From: Isoperla grammatica
Taxonomy: Eukaryota > Arthropoda > Insecta > Plecoptera > Perlodidae
Reading direction: 5' to 3'
Length of the DNA: 64,000 bases
Assembly (NCBI GenBank): GCA_945910005.1
Contig: OX246743.1
Location: 6,603,084-6,667,083 of the forward strand
The notes under the pieces were generated by a model, which worked only from the letters and a program-made list of their open reading frames with translations, did not search any database and had not been told where the DNA came from. A program made the position numbers and the translations under genes. Below, piece after piece: positions 46,867-58,707 of the stretch. The stretch's first letter is position 1. Every line of letters starts with the position of its first letter.

Positions 46867-47344
46867 TCACGAACAAACATGGCGACCGCCTTGCATTGTG
46901 ATCGGAATGTTTGTTAAAACCGTGCTTACTAAAATAAATAGGAGCTGGTGCATTGCGACCATATTATGCCAATGTATGCTACATGATACACATGCTTTAT
47001 TCTGCTGTAAGGCTATAAAGTTTATCAATTTAACAGTGATTTAAACTTCTTACAACTTTTATCTAAATGTATGCACATCATGATGGGGTGTGACAGGAAG
47101 ATGACTGGGATCACGGACACCAGAACAAAACATAGATATTACATTAAACAGTGGGTTGAAAGGAATAAGAAGAATTCTCTACCTAAGGTGAACGTATTTC
47201 AATGAAAAACAGATATGAAAAAATCATCTCCGTTGGGGTTTGAACGGACTCCCTTCAGATTTATAATGGACATAAATGATGAGGCCGGTGGTTCAGCGGT
47301 CCAGGCAAACGGAAGAACGAGGCCAATTCCTGAGTGAGTTCACT
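46867..47344. other. Spacer with a tRNA-like remnant
   Basis: On the minus strand near 47234-47262 GGGAGTCCGTTCAAACCCC is B-box-like. No gene is seen. Confidence 0.4.
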
Positions 47345-48655
47345 CGAAATGTTCCATTAGTCTTGTACAGCCCATCCAGGCAAGGATCACATCGCGTGTT
47401 GCATTACTCTTGTACAGCGCACCATCCACGCAAGGATCCCATCGCGTGCTGCATTACTCTTGTACAGCACCCCACCCAGCCACAAGGATCACATCGCGTG
47501 ATGCATTACTCTTGTACAGTACACCACCCAGCCACAAGGATCACATCGCGTGATGCATTACTCTTGTACAGCGCACCATCCACGCAAGGATCACATCGCG
47601 TGCTGCATTACTCTTGTACAGCGCACCATCCACGCAAGGATCACATCGCGTGCTGCATTACTCTTGTACAGCGCACCATCCACGCAAGGATCACATCGCG
47701 TGCTGCATTACTCTTGTACAGCGCACCATCCACGCAAGGATCACATCGCGTGCTGCATTACTCTTGTACAGCGCACCATCCACGCAAGGATCACATCGCG
47801 TGATGCATTACTCTTGTACAGCACACCACCCAGCCACAAGGATCACATCGCGTGATGCATTACTCTTGTACAGTACACCACCCAGCCACAAGGATCACAT
47901 CGCGTGATGCATTACTCTTGTACAGTACACCACCCAGCCACAAGGATCACATCGCGTGCTGCATTACTCTTGTACAGCACACCACCCAGCCACAAGGATC
48001 ACATCGCGTGATGCATTACTCTTGTACAGTACACCACCCAGCCACAAGGATCACATCGCGTGATGCATTACTCTTGTACAGCACACCACCCAGCCACAAG
48101 GATCACATCGCGTGATGCATTACTCTTGTACAGCACACCACCCAGCCACAAGGATCACATCGCGTGATGCATTACTCTTGTACAGCGCACCATCCACGCA
48201 AGGATCACATCGCGTGATGCATTACTCTTGTACAGCGCACCATCCACGCAAGGATCACATCGCGTGCTGCATTACTCTTGTACAGCGCACCATCCACGCA
48301 AGGATCACATCGCGTGTTGCATTACTCTTGTACAGCGCACCATCCACGCAAGGATCACATCGCGTGCTGAATTACTCTTGTACAGCGCACCATCCAGCCA
48401 CAAGGATCACATCGCGTGCTGCATTACTCTTGTACAGCCCACCATCCACGCAAGGATCACATCGCGTGCTGCATTACTCTTGTACAGCACACCATCCACG
48501 CAAGGATCACATCACGTGCTGCATTACTCTTGTACAGCGCACCATCCACGCAAGGATCACATCGCGTGCTGCATTACTCTTGTACAGCGCACCATCCACG
48601 CAAGGATCACATGGCGTGCTGCATTACTCTTGTACAGCACACCACCGCAAGCAAT
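47345..48655 (+). repeat. 50/52-bp satellite, about 26 copies in two length classes
   Basis: All units share ATCACATCGCGTG, TGCATTACTCTTGTACAGC. Class A (50 bp) ends CACCATCCACGCAAGG; class B (52 bp) ends CACCACCCAGCCACAAGG. Classes occur in blocks: mostly A at 47570-47800, mostly B at 47820-48170, mostly A after 48180. Frames of up to 185 codons cycle through three readings of the same unit and are not genes. Confidence 0.97.
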
Positions 48656-48954
48656 GTTTCGCTTTGTGAACCGAAGCCACTCGCAAACCTAATTATCATT
48701 ATTGAATCAACATCCTTTCGGGCGGGCAGATATGCAACATCCAACATCCAAGTTGATGTTCAACACAATTACCCATCACGTTTCTTGTATACACGTCTGA
48801 TGTTGTGGAACACTCACAGTGATTTGATTTCCGTTCTTCAAGAAACTGTGTCTTCACCCGGACAGCTGTACGTTCATTGGTTCAATATTGTTGCAAGAGA
48901 CATTGCATCGTCTGACGTCACGCTCTTACGACAGGCAGAGCTACTATATAGACC
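48656..48954 (+). other. Possible LINE C-terminal remnant
   Basis: The + frame reads YPSRFLYTRLMLWN then a SSPGQ segment, reminiscent of the F..R....WN motif near the end of non-LTR ORF2 proteins. The match is weak. The stretch is interrupted by the hAT-like insertion at 48955 and seems to continue after it. Confidence 0.25.
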
Positions 48955-49342
48955 CAGTGGTTAAAGTGGGTCGGTATGAGCCGGTATGTATACCGTTACC
49001 AAACGTACTAACGGTTTGCCATACCGGCACTAATTGTTATCGATGTTATGCATACTGGTGAATTATGTTGAACGTTTTGGGCTCATCTAATGCTTTTATG
49101 AAGCAAATGTTTAAACATTTTTTTTTTTCACCACAAAGTATTATTTTAGCACGGGATTCTCAACCCCAAAACCCCGGTCTAAAGTCATTTAAACGTGTTC
49201 GTGACAAAACACCCTAACAAAATTCCCTGGTGGGAAAAACTGGGAGGACGCACCTCCCAGACCCCCCAGCGTACCCCCTTTGTCTACATTGCACAGCGCA
49301 GTAGTGCATACCGTTACTTCTCCCAGTCCACTTTAACCACTG
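48955..49342. mobile_element. hAT-like MITE with perfect 8-bp target duplication
   Basis: Ends CAGTGGTTAAAGTGG and CCA(GT)CCACTTTAACCACTG are inverted repeats. TATAGACC flanks both sides exactly (48947-48954 and 49343-49350). The interior has a GGTATGAGCCGGTATGTATACC foldback piece and no transposase. The 388-bp length, ends and duplication all fit a non-autonomous hAT. Confidence 0.92.
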
Positions 49343-50139
49343 TATAGACCTATTCCATCCCGAGCCCAGCCTGGGGTGAACTTGGAGGAAAGCGATAAGT
49401 AAAGGAGAAAGTTATTCAAGTTAACGCCATTTTGTTGTCCTGTTCGATTTGGTCTCATTGGTTTTTAAACGAGCGAAGCGAGCGTCTTCACTGGACTTTA
49501 ATGGCACTCGTTCTGTATTTTTTTTGTTTCTTTTGTTTTGTTTTTTTATGTCTCGCGATAGCGGTCGAACGGAAAGTCCGATCAAGTTGAAATTTGGATC
49601 ATCTACAAGTCAAAATGTGTATTTTGTGGTAAAATCGTTCGAAAAGTTACAAAACTACACCACAGACCATAGTCACTGACAAATATTTTTTGGAAACAAA
49701 ATGGCGGCAAAATGTGAGACAACCATATTTTTATAAAGATCTTTCCAGTCGCGAATATGATCATTTTATGGCTATCTGACAAGTGTTGGCAAAGTTACAC
49801 AAAAGTAACTCGAAAATATTTTTCTGAAACCCAGTCACGGCAAAACGTGAGGTGGCTATAGGCAATTTACGCGCAGTTTAGTGGGCGCTGACATCTTGGA
49901 CTTCCGCCATTACGACCATTCAACTTCCTCAATGCACACACAGCTTTCTCGACGGGTCAATCCGCGATAGAACGTCGGATTATTCCTCGTAAAATTCTAC
50001 ATATGATATTAAGTTATTAACGTATTTCTATTACCGTTATAATTAAAATTTTTGTATGTTAAATTGTACTCAAATGTTATTTTTGTTTAACGTGTAGCTC
50101 TTGAATGCATAATATTTGAGTGTGCCACCATCAAAATTA
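49343..50139. other. Spacer, nothing recognised
   Basis: A 76-codon + frame (49449-49679) is unsupported. AT-rich with one CpG-richer patch at 49860-49980. Confidence 0.5.
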
Positions 50140-50900
50140 TTATTAAGATATTTAGACCACTTCCATAGGTCGTAATTCCTTCATCAAGGAGCTCACGGGA
50201 GCCAATGTTTGGATATTTGAGTACAGATTAACATATTGAAATTTAGATTTATGCGTTACTAGTGAACTCGAGAAAAATTAGGAATATTATTTGTGTGTAA
50301 ACGTTTTCAGGAATACTTTTTGTCATAATACATTTTCTCATAAAACGTACGCTTATGGAGATAATTGGAACTTTTGAAATGGATGCCAATTAATTTTTTT
50401 ACGTATTACTCGTGAGTTCGGCACCAACAAAGTTATTATTCTATACAATCTGAAAGGAATAAATTGAGCCCACTCCCATAGTCCATACTTGCTTCATCAA
50501 GTAGCCCAGAGGAGCCAATATTTGAACAGTTGAATACAGATTAGCACCAAAACTTGAAATTTGTGCGTAAATAATACGTCCTAGAAATATATCTGCATAT
50601 TACTTGTATATAGAATTTGACTTGGAATAATTGTTGTCATATAACATTTTGCTATAACACGTACGGTTGTGAAGATAAATTGAAAACCCCTGTTGGAGGG
50701 TCGGCCATTTTTTTTTTTTTTTACGTATTACTCGCGAACACGTATTACTGAAGCCTAACAAAACATCCAAATTATTATTCTATAACTGAGACGAAGAGGT
50801 TGAGCCCACTTATATCTGCTTCATCAAGTAACATACAGAAGCCATTTTTGTACATCTAAGTACGGACTAAACCGAGTGATTTTACTTCCATTGTTGTTGC
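50140..50900 (+). repeat. Degenerate tandem repeat, about 310-330 bp, three copies
   Basis: CTTCATCAAGNAG...GAGCCAATNTTTG recurs at about 50180, 50491 and 50819, and TTTTACGTATTACTCG(T/C)GA at 50398 and 50722. Copies are diverged and have indels. Confidence 0.8.
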
Positions 50901-51497
50901 ACTAAATATTTTTGGTGCGGCCGCCCTGAATTTCACCGTATTTCATAATCAGTGAGAATGGCTCTCATTCCGTATTTCTGTATATTATAACAACCCTGTG
51001 CTTATGTTGGCAGCCCCTGTTTACCACTGCTTCGCCCAGTTTAAGTAACATTACTTTATTGCTGCGAATTTTGAAGCTTATGTCCCACGCGTTGGTTCTT
51101 CCAACTGTGAAATAAACAAATCATCGGTAAACTAAAAACCACACAAACTGTTCTGCAGTCTGTTTGCTACGGTATTCTGTTTCGCATAGCCGACACAGTT
51201 AATACTTTAGTATCGCGATGTTGCAATGTAAAGTGGTAAATCCACGAGGCATCAATATTTTGCTCGCTTGTGTGGCAATGGTATTCACTAATTCAGGTAA
51301 AATACAAATTTTTTATTTCACTTTCATGTCTACTAACAGCTGACACCTCACAAACACTGCAGGGTTGGTGTGTGGATATAGGGCGCTCTGAAGCTTGCCC
51401 TTATATCACCCACTTTGTCCACCTTTGGAATAGACTCGGATACTCTGCCGGAGAACGACAGCAATATCATCTATATTTCCTGTAAACAAGGACCAGG
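50901..51497. other. Spacer, nothing firm
   Basis: A 71-codon + frame at 51270-51485 is unsupported. Confidence 0.5.
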
Positions 51498-52150
51498 CTT
51501 GTCTATACCCCTGCTTGAGCAGCAGGTTGTCACGGTGATGTCACAGCCAGGGCTCTGACGTCTTGTCCACCCCTGCTAGAGCAGCAGGGGTCACGGTGAC
51601 GTCACAGCCAGGGCTCTGACGTCTTGTCCACCCCTGCTAGAGCAGCAGGTGTCACGGTGATGTCACAGCCAGGGCTCTGACGTCTTGTCCACCCCTGCTA
51701 GAGCAGCAGGGGTCACGGTGACGTCACAGCCAGGGCTCTGATGTCTTGTCCACCCCTGCTAGAGCAGCAGGGAGTCACGGTGACACGTCTTGTCCACCCC
51801 TGCTAGAGCAGCAGGTGTCACGGTGACGTCACAGCCAGGGCTCTGACGTCTTGTCCACCCCTGCTAGAGCAGCAGGTTGTCACGGTGATTTCACAGCCAG
51901 GGCTCTGACGTCTTGTCCACCCCTGCTAGAGCAGCAGGTGTCACGGTAGCGTCACAGCCAGGGCTCTGACGTCTTGTCCACCCCTGCTAGAGCAGCAGGT
52001 GTCACGGTAGCGTCACAGCCAGGGCTCTGACGTCTTGTCCACCCCTGCTAGAGCAGCAGGTTGTCACGGTGATGTCACAGCCAGGGCTCTGACGTCTTGT
52101 CCACCCCTGCTAGAGCAGCAGGTGTCACGGTGACGTCACAGACCAGTGCT
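51498..52150 (+). repeat. 61-bp satellite, about 10.5 copies
   Basis: The unit contains CCACCCCTGCTAGAGCAGCA, GGTGTCACGGTGACGTCACA and GCCAGGGCTCTGACGTCTTG. Each unit has two hairpins (CCTGCT/AGCAGG and GTCAC-G-GTGAC) and a CRE-like TGACGTCA. One unit near 51775 lost about 20 bp. Confidence 0.96.
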
Positions 52151-53040
52151 CCGATGTCAAATCAAATAGTTTGAATGAACTTCCGTTTCAAAGCAAGTTA
52201 TTTCTGTTTATTCGACAGGGAGGATATGCAAATATCATAACTCTACTGTGTGGGCTGCTTTGATTGGAGGACTTTGTCAACCGGACTGATGCGCTGCTAA
52301 TGTCGTGATATTGCTGCTGAATATAACCCTGCTGTGTTGTCGGCCCCTTTACGTTACCATGGGGCAACCACGTCAGTTGTATGTTGGTTATACGGTGGAC
52401 AATACTACAGTGGTGCAGTGTACCCCCCCCCCTCCCCCTCCTTCCCACTCATCGTACAAAAGCGTCTACTAGTGAAGAGTTCCCATGATCGCGAGCATTT
52501 ACGCGCGCTGCAACGCTTGACGCTGGGCGCTATAATCTTTGGCAGTTCCCATACATGCCTCGGCTTCATCGCCGCGACGCTCAAGAGATTTGATTCTCAT
52601 TTGCCAAGTTTAAAAATGGCACGCATGAAAATGAATATAGAATATTATATCAAGACATAACAATCCTGCATCGGCCTTGGCCATTAAACTAGAATTAAAT
52701 ACGGTAATAATTTTAAAACTTGCGAAGTTTTATAGGTCTGGGCTACCTTTGCCAGGGATAGGCCTAGGTCCTAGGTCACCTATAAGTAGTTACGCTAAGT
52801 AATTATCTGTATGTGTCTAGGCCTACCTATGTGTATGTTGGCGTTGAACTTTGTAACACAAAATGTCCAAAATAACCTCCGATGTGCTCCGATAGTAGTT
52901 ACCTTATTTTGGGTTCGGAAACACACTGCCAGCATAGAGAAATAAGACAGAGCGTTTTATTTCTCTATGCTGCCTCTAAACAAGTGACGGTTTTATCAAT
53001 AAATGTTAATAGAGTAATGTTAATATGTGTTTAAAACTAG
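52151..53040. other. Spacer with TAGGCCTA words
   Basis: Frames at 52188-52448 (-) and 52334-52660 (+) overlap and are not recognised. AGGCCTAGG words cluster at 52760-52830. Confidence 0.45.
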
Positions 53041-53101
53041 GTGAACAAGTTCGACATTTTTCGAGCTCGCGCGAGCTGGCTCGACCGTGTTCCATGCTAT
53101 C
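53041..53101 (-). repeat. Lone inverted copy of the 81-bp satellite edge
   Basis: On the minus strand GATAGCATGGAAC, CGAGCCAGCTCGCGCGAGCT and CGAAAAATGTCGAACTTG match the 3' end of the 45083-45425 array and its right flank (GAAAATGTTCAACTTCC), with an internal deletion. Confidence 0.8.
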
Positions 53102-55282
53102 ACCGTGTTCGATAAAGCATCCTGGTTGCCTGTTGAGCACATCCAGATGCAAAACGTGTTCGTAAAGTCCATGGTTGAGTGGCGTGGTCACAATTTGGAT
53201 AGCAACCGAGCCGTGTCGTACCGAGCCCAAGGCAACAAAGAAAATAGGTGCTGCGTGGTTGGCATTTGCCAAAATGCGCACCGTTTCAAAATTTAAATGG
53301 CAATTTCAAACGTGCTATGGGTAGAAACGACACTCTGTAACTTTTATTAGAACTGAACGAGAAGACTATTCAAAGACAGATCTAGTTTTCTTGCTTCTTC
53401 CTTAATTTTAACTGTATTTAATGCATTTTATTGTATTTACATTTACTTTTATACATCTTGGCCTCGTCAACTTAACCTAGCCTAGGCCTTAGGGCCTAGG
53501 ACAACAGATAACGCCATGAATTAGTTATCTGTGCTGTTACTATATATTCCAAGAACTTTGAATGTTTTAGTGAAAACGCCGTGTCGAAAAAGGTATGATA
53601 TATCTTGTCGTACCGGTACATCAAACGAAACTCAAAACGGTTTCAGGTTCACTAAAAAGTTTTGGACCGTGAACCTTATCCGTATTAGGTCTACAGTAGG
53701 CCTGTGTCTTACTTTATAATATATTTTATAGGCATAGGTCTATAGTCGAGGGCTAGGCCTATACTTATCTCTCAGTTAGTTATAAGAAATGACTAATGCC
53801 CCAAGCATATCGTGTGCATGAGGGTTCGACATTATGCAAATAAATATAATACAATTCAATACTTCTATTAGGCCTAGGTTTAGGCCTAGAACTTGGCTCG
53901 AGGACTATTTGAAAGACTATTTACAAATTGCCGCCGATATGTTAACAACTGGATGAGTATGGTGTTCGTAAAGTCTGGTTGGTTTAGGCTTACAGGATTA
54001 GTCAGATCATAAACTAAAAAATCACCAATGAGTCATAAGTGCATGGAATTCAGTTAAGTGTAAAATAAAATTGATATAGGTTGCTTCAATGCAAGAACAA
54101 AAAATAGTGAACATTTAGCTATTCTATAAGATTCACTTCGCAAGCTCTGCTGCATTTTTCTTTTAAAGCGTAGTACAGCTGTATCGGTTCTGAGGTCGCT
54201 AACGCCTGCCTGATAGACAGAGCACTCATTGTGTAATACGAGTCCAGCCAGCGCTTCGCGAAACACTCGGCGACTGCGGACAGTACCGCTCAAAACAGAT
54301 TGCAACTTTTCTTCACATCAAGTCACAAGAAAATTAATTGCAGGGAATTTTGTAGAAGTACACGTTCGTACTAAAAAGCATGTTATCGGTATGGAAACGA
54401 TGCACATTAAACCTCCTGATCGAATTTTGATAAGTGCCCTATTTTAGCGGTGGTTTTACTATCTCGAGGCAACATTTTTTGTAGATGGGAATTACCATGA
54501 GAAAAGTTGCTCGGTGCTACTTGGTAGCAACAAGCCAAAAAATCGCGTTTTCTTTAATTTTTTAACCGCCTGCTTTTAAAGTATGGTATCTTTTAGTCGT
54601 GTTTTTCATATTTGAGGGTGGACATATACAAATGATAGTTTTTTAGTTTTTCTTCTGACTAAACCCTTTAACAGCTTGTACGCTAAGAATTCACATAAAA
54701 TGACTACCTCCAATATTAAAATAATTTTTTGTACATGACAGGCCTGGCAAGCCGGTGTTAGGAGCTCTTGAAGTGCCCTAGAATCCTAGTGGCAATAGCC
54801 ACCCCCTGAACTAACTTAAGTTGGAAACAGGAGCCAGAGATATATATATATTAAATTTAGTCACGGAAATATGAACAGCGTATACGAAGATAATAGAAGC
54901 ATGAACAATGGGTGGATATTAAAGCTTCTGATTTGTGGTTAGCATGGGGAAAACAAATTATTATCTGTACTAACTTTCTTATTAGCCGCTCGTAAAACCG
55001 GCGTTTAATCAATTATGATCGTTGGTATTTTAATAAATAATGAACGGCTGTTCTTGAAAAGGGAAATTTAATCTCGGTCAACATTTTCCCGTTGCCCACC
55101 ACACTTGCCTGCAGCGATCGTTGGTGCTTTGTGTGGAGTTATTCAGAGTATGCATCCAATAAGGTCTGACCAAACCGTCTGTGTTGATGTAGGCTTGTAT
55201 AATGGGTATAGGCCTATTGGCCGGACAAGTTATTCAAACCCACATAAGTTAGGGATTAGATTCATGGAGTTGGATAACCGAA
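53102..55282. other. Spacer with one decayed MITE
   Basis: TAGGCCTAGG words recur at 53476-53500 and 53730-53890. 54925-55002 (CTTCTGATTTGTGGTTAGCA, ..., AGCCGCTCGTAAAACCGGCG) resembles the core and right arm of the 38347 MITE. Short frames at 53531, 54054, 54229 and 55105 are unsupported. Confidence 0.5.
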
Positions 55283-55304
55283 TAATAATAATAAATTAAT
55301 AATG

Positions 55305-55376
<72 letters not shown>
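55283..55376 (+). repeat. (TAA)n microsatellite, about 30 units
   Basis: Nearly pure trinucleotide tract with one TGA interruption. Confidence 0.97.
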
Positions 55377-55377
<1 letters not shown>

Positions 55378-55473
55378 CACACGAATTGGAATCCGAAGTT
55401 TTAGGGCGAATTTGGAAATAGTGTTGTTATATTTTTATTGACATTGATATTACTCATTGTTAAACGTGCAGTT

Positions 55474-55845
55474 AAGAAAGAAGGGTTGCTTCACTTTAAA
55501 AACCTCAAACAGTTTTTATTAAAAAATTATATCTCATGAATTGACCTCGAAATCGAAAATCTGAATTTAAAGCGGAATGTGGGTTGCTAAGCTCTACGAA
55601 CTGAATGCTCTAAATGTGTATATTTTATAATCACTATGATTTTTTTTTGTAATTAATTTTATTAATTATGGATTAAATAACCAGGCTACTGATTATAAAC
55701 TTTCATTCAGTCTTTAGGGCTTACCAAATCACAGCCCGCTGTACATTCAGATTTTCGATTTCGAAGTATTTATATAATTTAAAAATTCAAATTGTTTGCG
55801 GTTTTTAATGGTAAGTTACCTTTCGCTCTTGATTTTAATAGGTTA
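55474..55845. mobile_element. Long palindromic MITE, copy 2
   Basis: Outer ends TTAAGAAAGAAGGGT and ACCTTTCGCTCTTGA and inner GAAATCGAAAATCTGAATTT, facing AAATTCAGATTTTCGATTTC-type sequence, follow the 36070-36418 copy. Both have a GCTCTACGAACTGA-type block and ATTCAGTC...GGGCTTACCAAA. Confidence 0.82.
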
Positions 55846-56557
55846 AATATTGTTGGTTACTTATCCGTGTCAAAAAGGTGCTGCGTAGGCTATATATAGT
55901 GAACAAAAATGTATTTCACATCCTGTCGATTCACAATCTGGAACATAACATCTACGGTTAGGATTCAGACCATCATATGTAAGATAAAGTGAACGAGTGA
56001 GTGGTGAAGCGCAGTTAAATAGCCACACTTCATCCATAACAAATAGCACTAAATTCTCTTAAAGGTCGCCTATTTGTTTTACTTTGTGATTGTGACAATT
56101 TTAAAGTACTTAAAGCAATTTTAACCCACATACGTCGGGGACCCACAGGATAAGTAGAAATACAGCACTAAGACTGGATGTTCACCAACCTTACGCAACG
56201 CCCGAATTCGGTCCCTTAAAATCGCTTTAAAATTGTTTTAAATTGTCCCAAAAGAAAATCAAAGTATGAAATTCTATAGAAAAGTAATGCTCTTTCTTAT
56301 TAATGTTTTTTTAATCCAATAAATATTTACATTTTGCAGATGTTCTTAGATAGGTGTGAAAAGTGTCCAGAAAACACGTGACAAAAGGACATCTGAAAAA
56401 AGGAAATATTGATTAGAACAAAGAAATATCCGTAAGAAATATCACTCAATTCTCTATAAGAACACATATTTTTTGTGATTGGTGAATTTGAGACAATTTA
56501 AACACATTAACAGACCAAGATCGGGAGTTCAGCAGGCTAGGTGGACACACAGCATAA
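55846..56557. other. Spacer with a diverged direct repeat
   Basis: AAATTCTCTTAAAGG...TTTGTGATTG...GACAATTT at 56050-56103 recurs as CAATTCTCTATAAGAA...TTTGTGATTGG...GACAATTT at 56449-56499. The insertion site of the Academ-like element follows. Confidence 0.5.
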
Positions 56558-57070
56558 TAGACCGAGAGCCTGTGACAGTTTGGTTTACCTCATAAGGTAC
56601 ATAAGGTTTGACCAGTGGAACATACGCGGATTTATATGGGTTTTTTCAAAACCCGCGTCTTGCGCGTCAACTTGGGGGCGTTTGGGCCCCATCGGTGGCC
56701 AAAAAAGGCCAAAAAGGGCCGTGGTTTACCTCATAAGGTACATGATGGGACTAAACGCCAAAATATGCGGAAACTTGTCCAGAAATTGGAACCGTAACGC
56801 AAGACGCGCTACTTGGGGGCGTTTCCGTTTCAGACGCCCCTCAAAAGGGCCAAAAAAGGCCCTGGTTTACCTCATAAGGTACACGATTGGAACAAACGCC
56901 ATTTTGTGCTTTGATATGTACAGATTACGAATATGTATAGTAAGACGCGTTTTCAGGGGGCTTTTGGCCTTTCAGACGCCTATTTTGTGAAAAGGGCCCT
57001 TTTTTGTCCAACAAGGTACAGACTTGAAAATGGTGTCAAATTAACCGGGACGGTGTCTAGAGCTCAAAAA
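56558..57070 (+). repeat. Left terminal inverted repeat with three internal subrepeats
   Basis: GGTTTACCTCATAAGGTAC occurs at 56582, 56723 and 56863, marking subrepeats of about 141 bp that end in AAAAAAGGCC-type runs. A fourth, diverged subrepeat (GATTACGAATATAT, TAAGACG, CCTTTGGCGTTTCGG) lies at 57130-57270, on the left side only. The 149-codon frame here is mirrored in the right arm and is not a gene. Confidence 0.93.
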
Positions 57071-57548
57071 TATATAACAACATAACGCTTAAAGGACCCT
57101 TACAACCATACCACACATTTCAAAAATACCCAAATAGGGGGACATGACACCACATGGGGTAAACGACGAACACTAACGCCACTGTTTGCATAAGTGTGTC
57201 TTGATTACGAATATATCGTATAAGACGTAATTTTAGCGGGCCTTTGGCGTTTCGGATAGGTTTTTGGGGGAAAAATGGTCCCTTATTTTCATTATTGTGT
57301 AGAAAGTGAAGATTTATAAGTGCTGTATTGTGTGTGTGTCTAATTTTGTAATCTATCTCGGGGTGGTCTAATTTAATCATTTAACTTCACCCTAAATGAT
57401 CATTACCAATTACAATTATCATTCGAAACTTGGTTCTGAAAGACAGCGATGCACGGCAAATTATATTATTGTATAGTGTCCGACATGCCATCTTTTGTAT
57501 CATAGACCAAATCCAATCTGAAGAATCGCCCTTATATGATAACGTCTT

Positions 57549-58707
57549 CATTCAGCTAGGAGGTTTCCACATTGAAATGTCCTTCTTTAAGACTGTGGGT
57601 AAATTCATTGATGGGTCGGGTGGCCCTCATGTACTTGTGGAATCCGGTGTGCTGGCTGAAGGATCTCTTAATGGGGTTATATCAGGAAAACACTTCAATA
57701 GGTGCAAACGGCTTCACCCACTTCTTGCATGTGCTATGGAAGTATTACATTTTCGTGCATTCCTTGCAACCTAGCTGAACCAGCATTCAGCTAGGAGGTT
57801 TCCACATTGAAATGTCCTTCTTTAAGACTGTGGGTAAATTCATTGATGGGTCGGGTGGCCCTCATGTACTTGTGGAATCCGGTGTGCTGGCTGAAGGATC
57901 TCTTATGGGGTTATATCAGGAAAACACTTCAATAGGTGCAAACGGCTTCACCCACTTCTTGCATGTGCTATGGAAGTATTACATTTTCGTGCATTCCTTG
58001 CAACCTAGCTGAACCAGCATTCAGCTAGGAGGTTTCCACATTGAAATGTCCTTCTTTAAGACTGTGGGTAAATTCATTGATGGGTCGGGTGGCCCTCATG
58101 TACTTGTGGAATCCGGTGTGCTGGCTGAAGGATCTCTTATGGGGTTATATCAGGAAAACACTTCAATAGGTGCAAACGGCTTCACCCACTTCTTGCATGT
58201 GCTATGGAAGTATTACATTTTCCTGCATTCCTTGCAACCTAGCTGAACCAGCATTCAGCTAGGAGGTTTCCACATTGAAATGTCCTTCTTTAAGACTGTG
58301 GGTAAATTCATTGATGGGTCGGGTGGCCCTCATGTACTTGTGGAATCCGGTGTGCTGGCTGAAGGATCTCTTATGGGGTTATATCAGGAAAACACTTCAA
58401 TAGGTGCAAACGGCTTCACCCACTTCTTGCATGTGCTATGGAAGTATTACATTTTCCTGCATTCCTTGCAACCTAGCTGAACCAGCATTCAGCTAGGAGG
58501 TTTCCACATTGAAATGTCCTTCTTTAAGACTGTGGGTAAATTCATTGATGGGTCGGGTGGCCCTCATGTACTTGTGGAATCCGGTGTGCTGGCTGAAGGA
58601 TCTCTTATGGGGTTATATCAGGAAAACACTTCAATAGGTGCAAACGGCTTCACCCACTTCTTGCATGTGCTATGGAAGTATTACATTTTCGTGCATTCCT
58701 TGCAACC
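57549..58707 (+). repeat. 234-bp coding tandem duplication, five copies
   Basis: Copies start at 57549, 57784, 58018, 58252 and 58486. Copy 1 is 235 bp because of one extra A; the last is cut at GCAACC, where the unique coding sequence continues (AGCGAGCCCG). Otherwise copies differ only at TTTTC(G/C)TGC (C in copies 3 and 4). The junctions read CTGAACCAGCATTCAGCTAG. Near-identity means very recent amplification or an assembly effect. Confidence 0.97.

Noticed and set aside
47276..48964. Several frames of 87-185 codons with VLHYSCTAHHPRKD-type repeats
   Set aside because: They are frame-cycling readings of the 50/52-bp satellite; no start context or domain.
56541..56990. 149-codon frame in the left arm, mirrored at 62351-62818
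   Set aside because: Both lie in the terminal inverted repeats; identity is due to arm identity, and no domain is seen.
57549..58707. Splicing as a way to skip the duplicated copies
   Set aside because: No convincing donor/acceptor pair recurs in the 234-bp unit.
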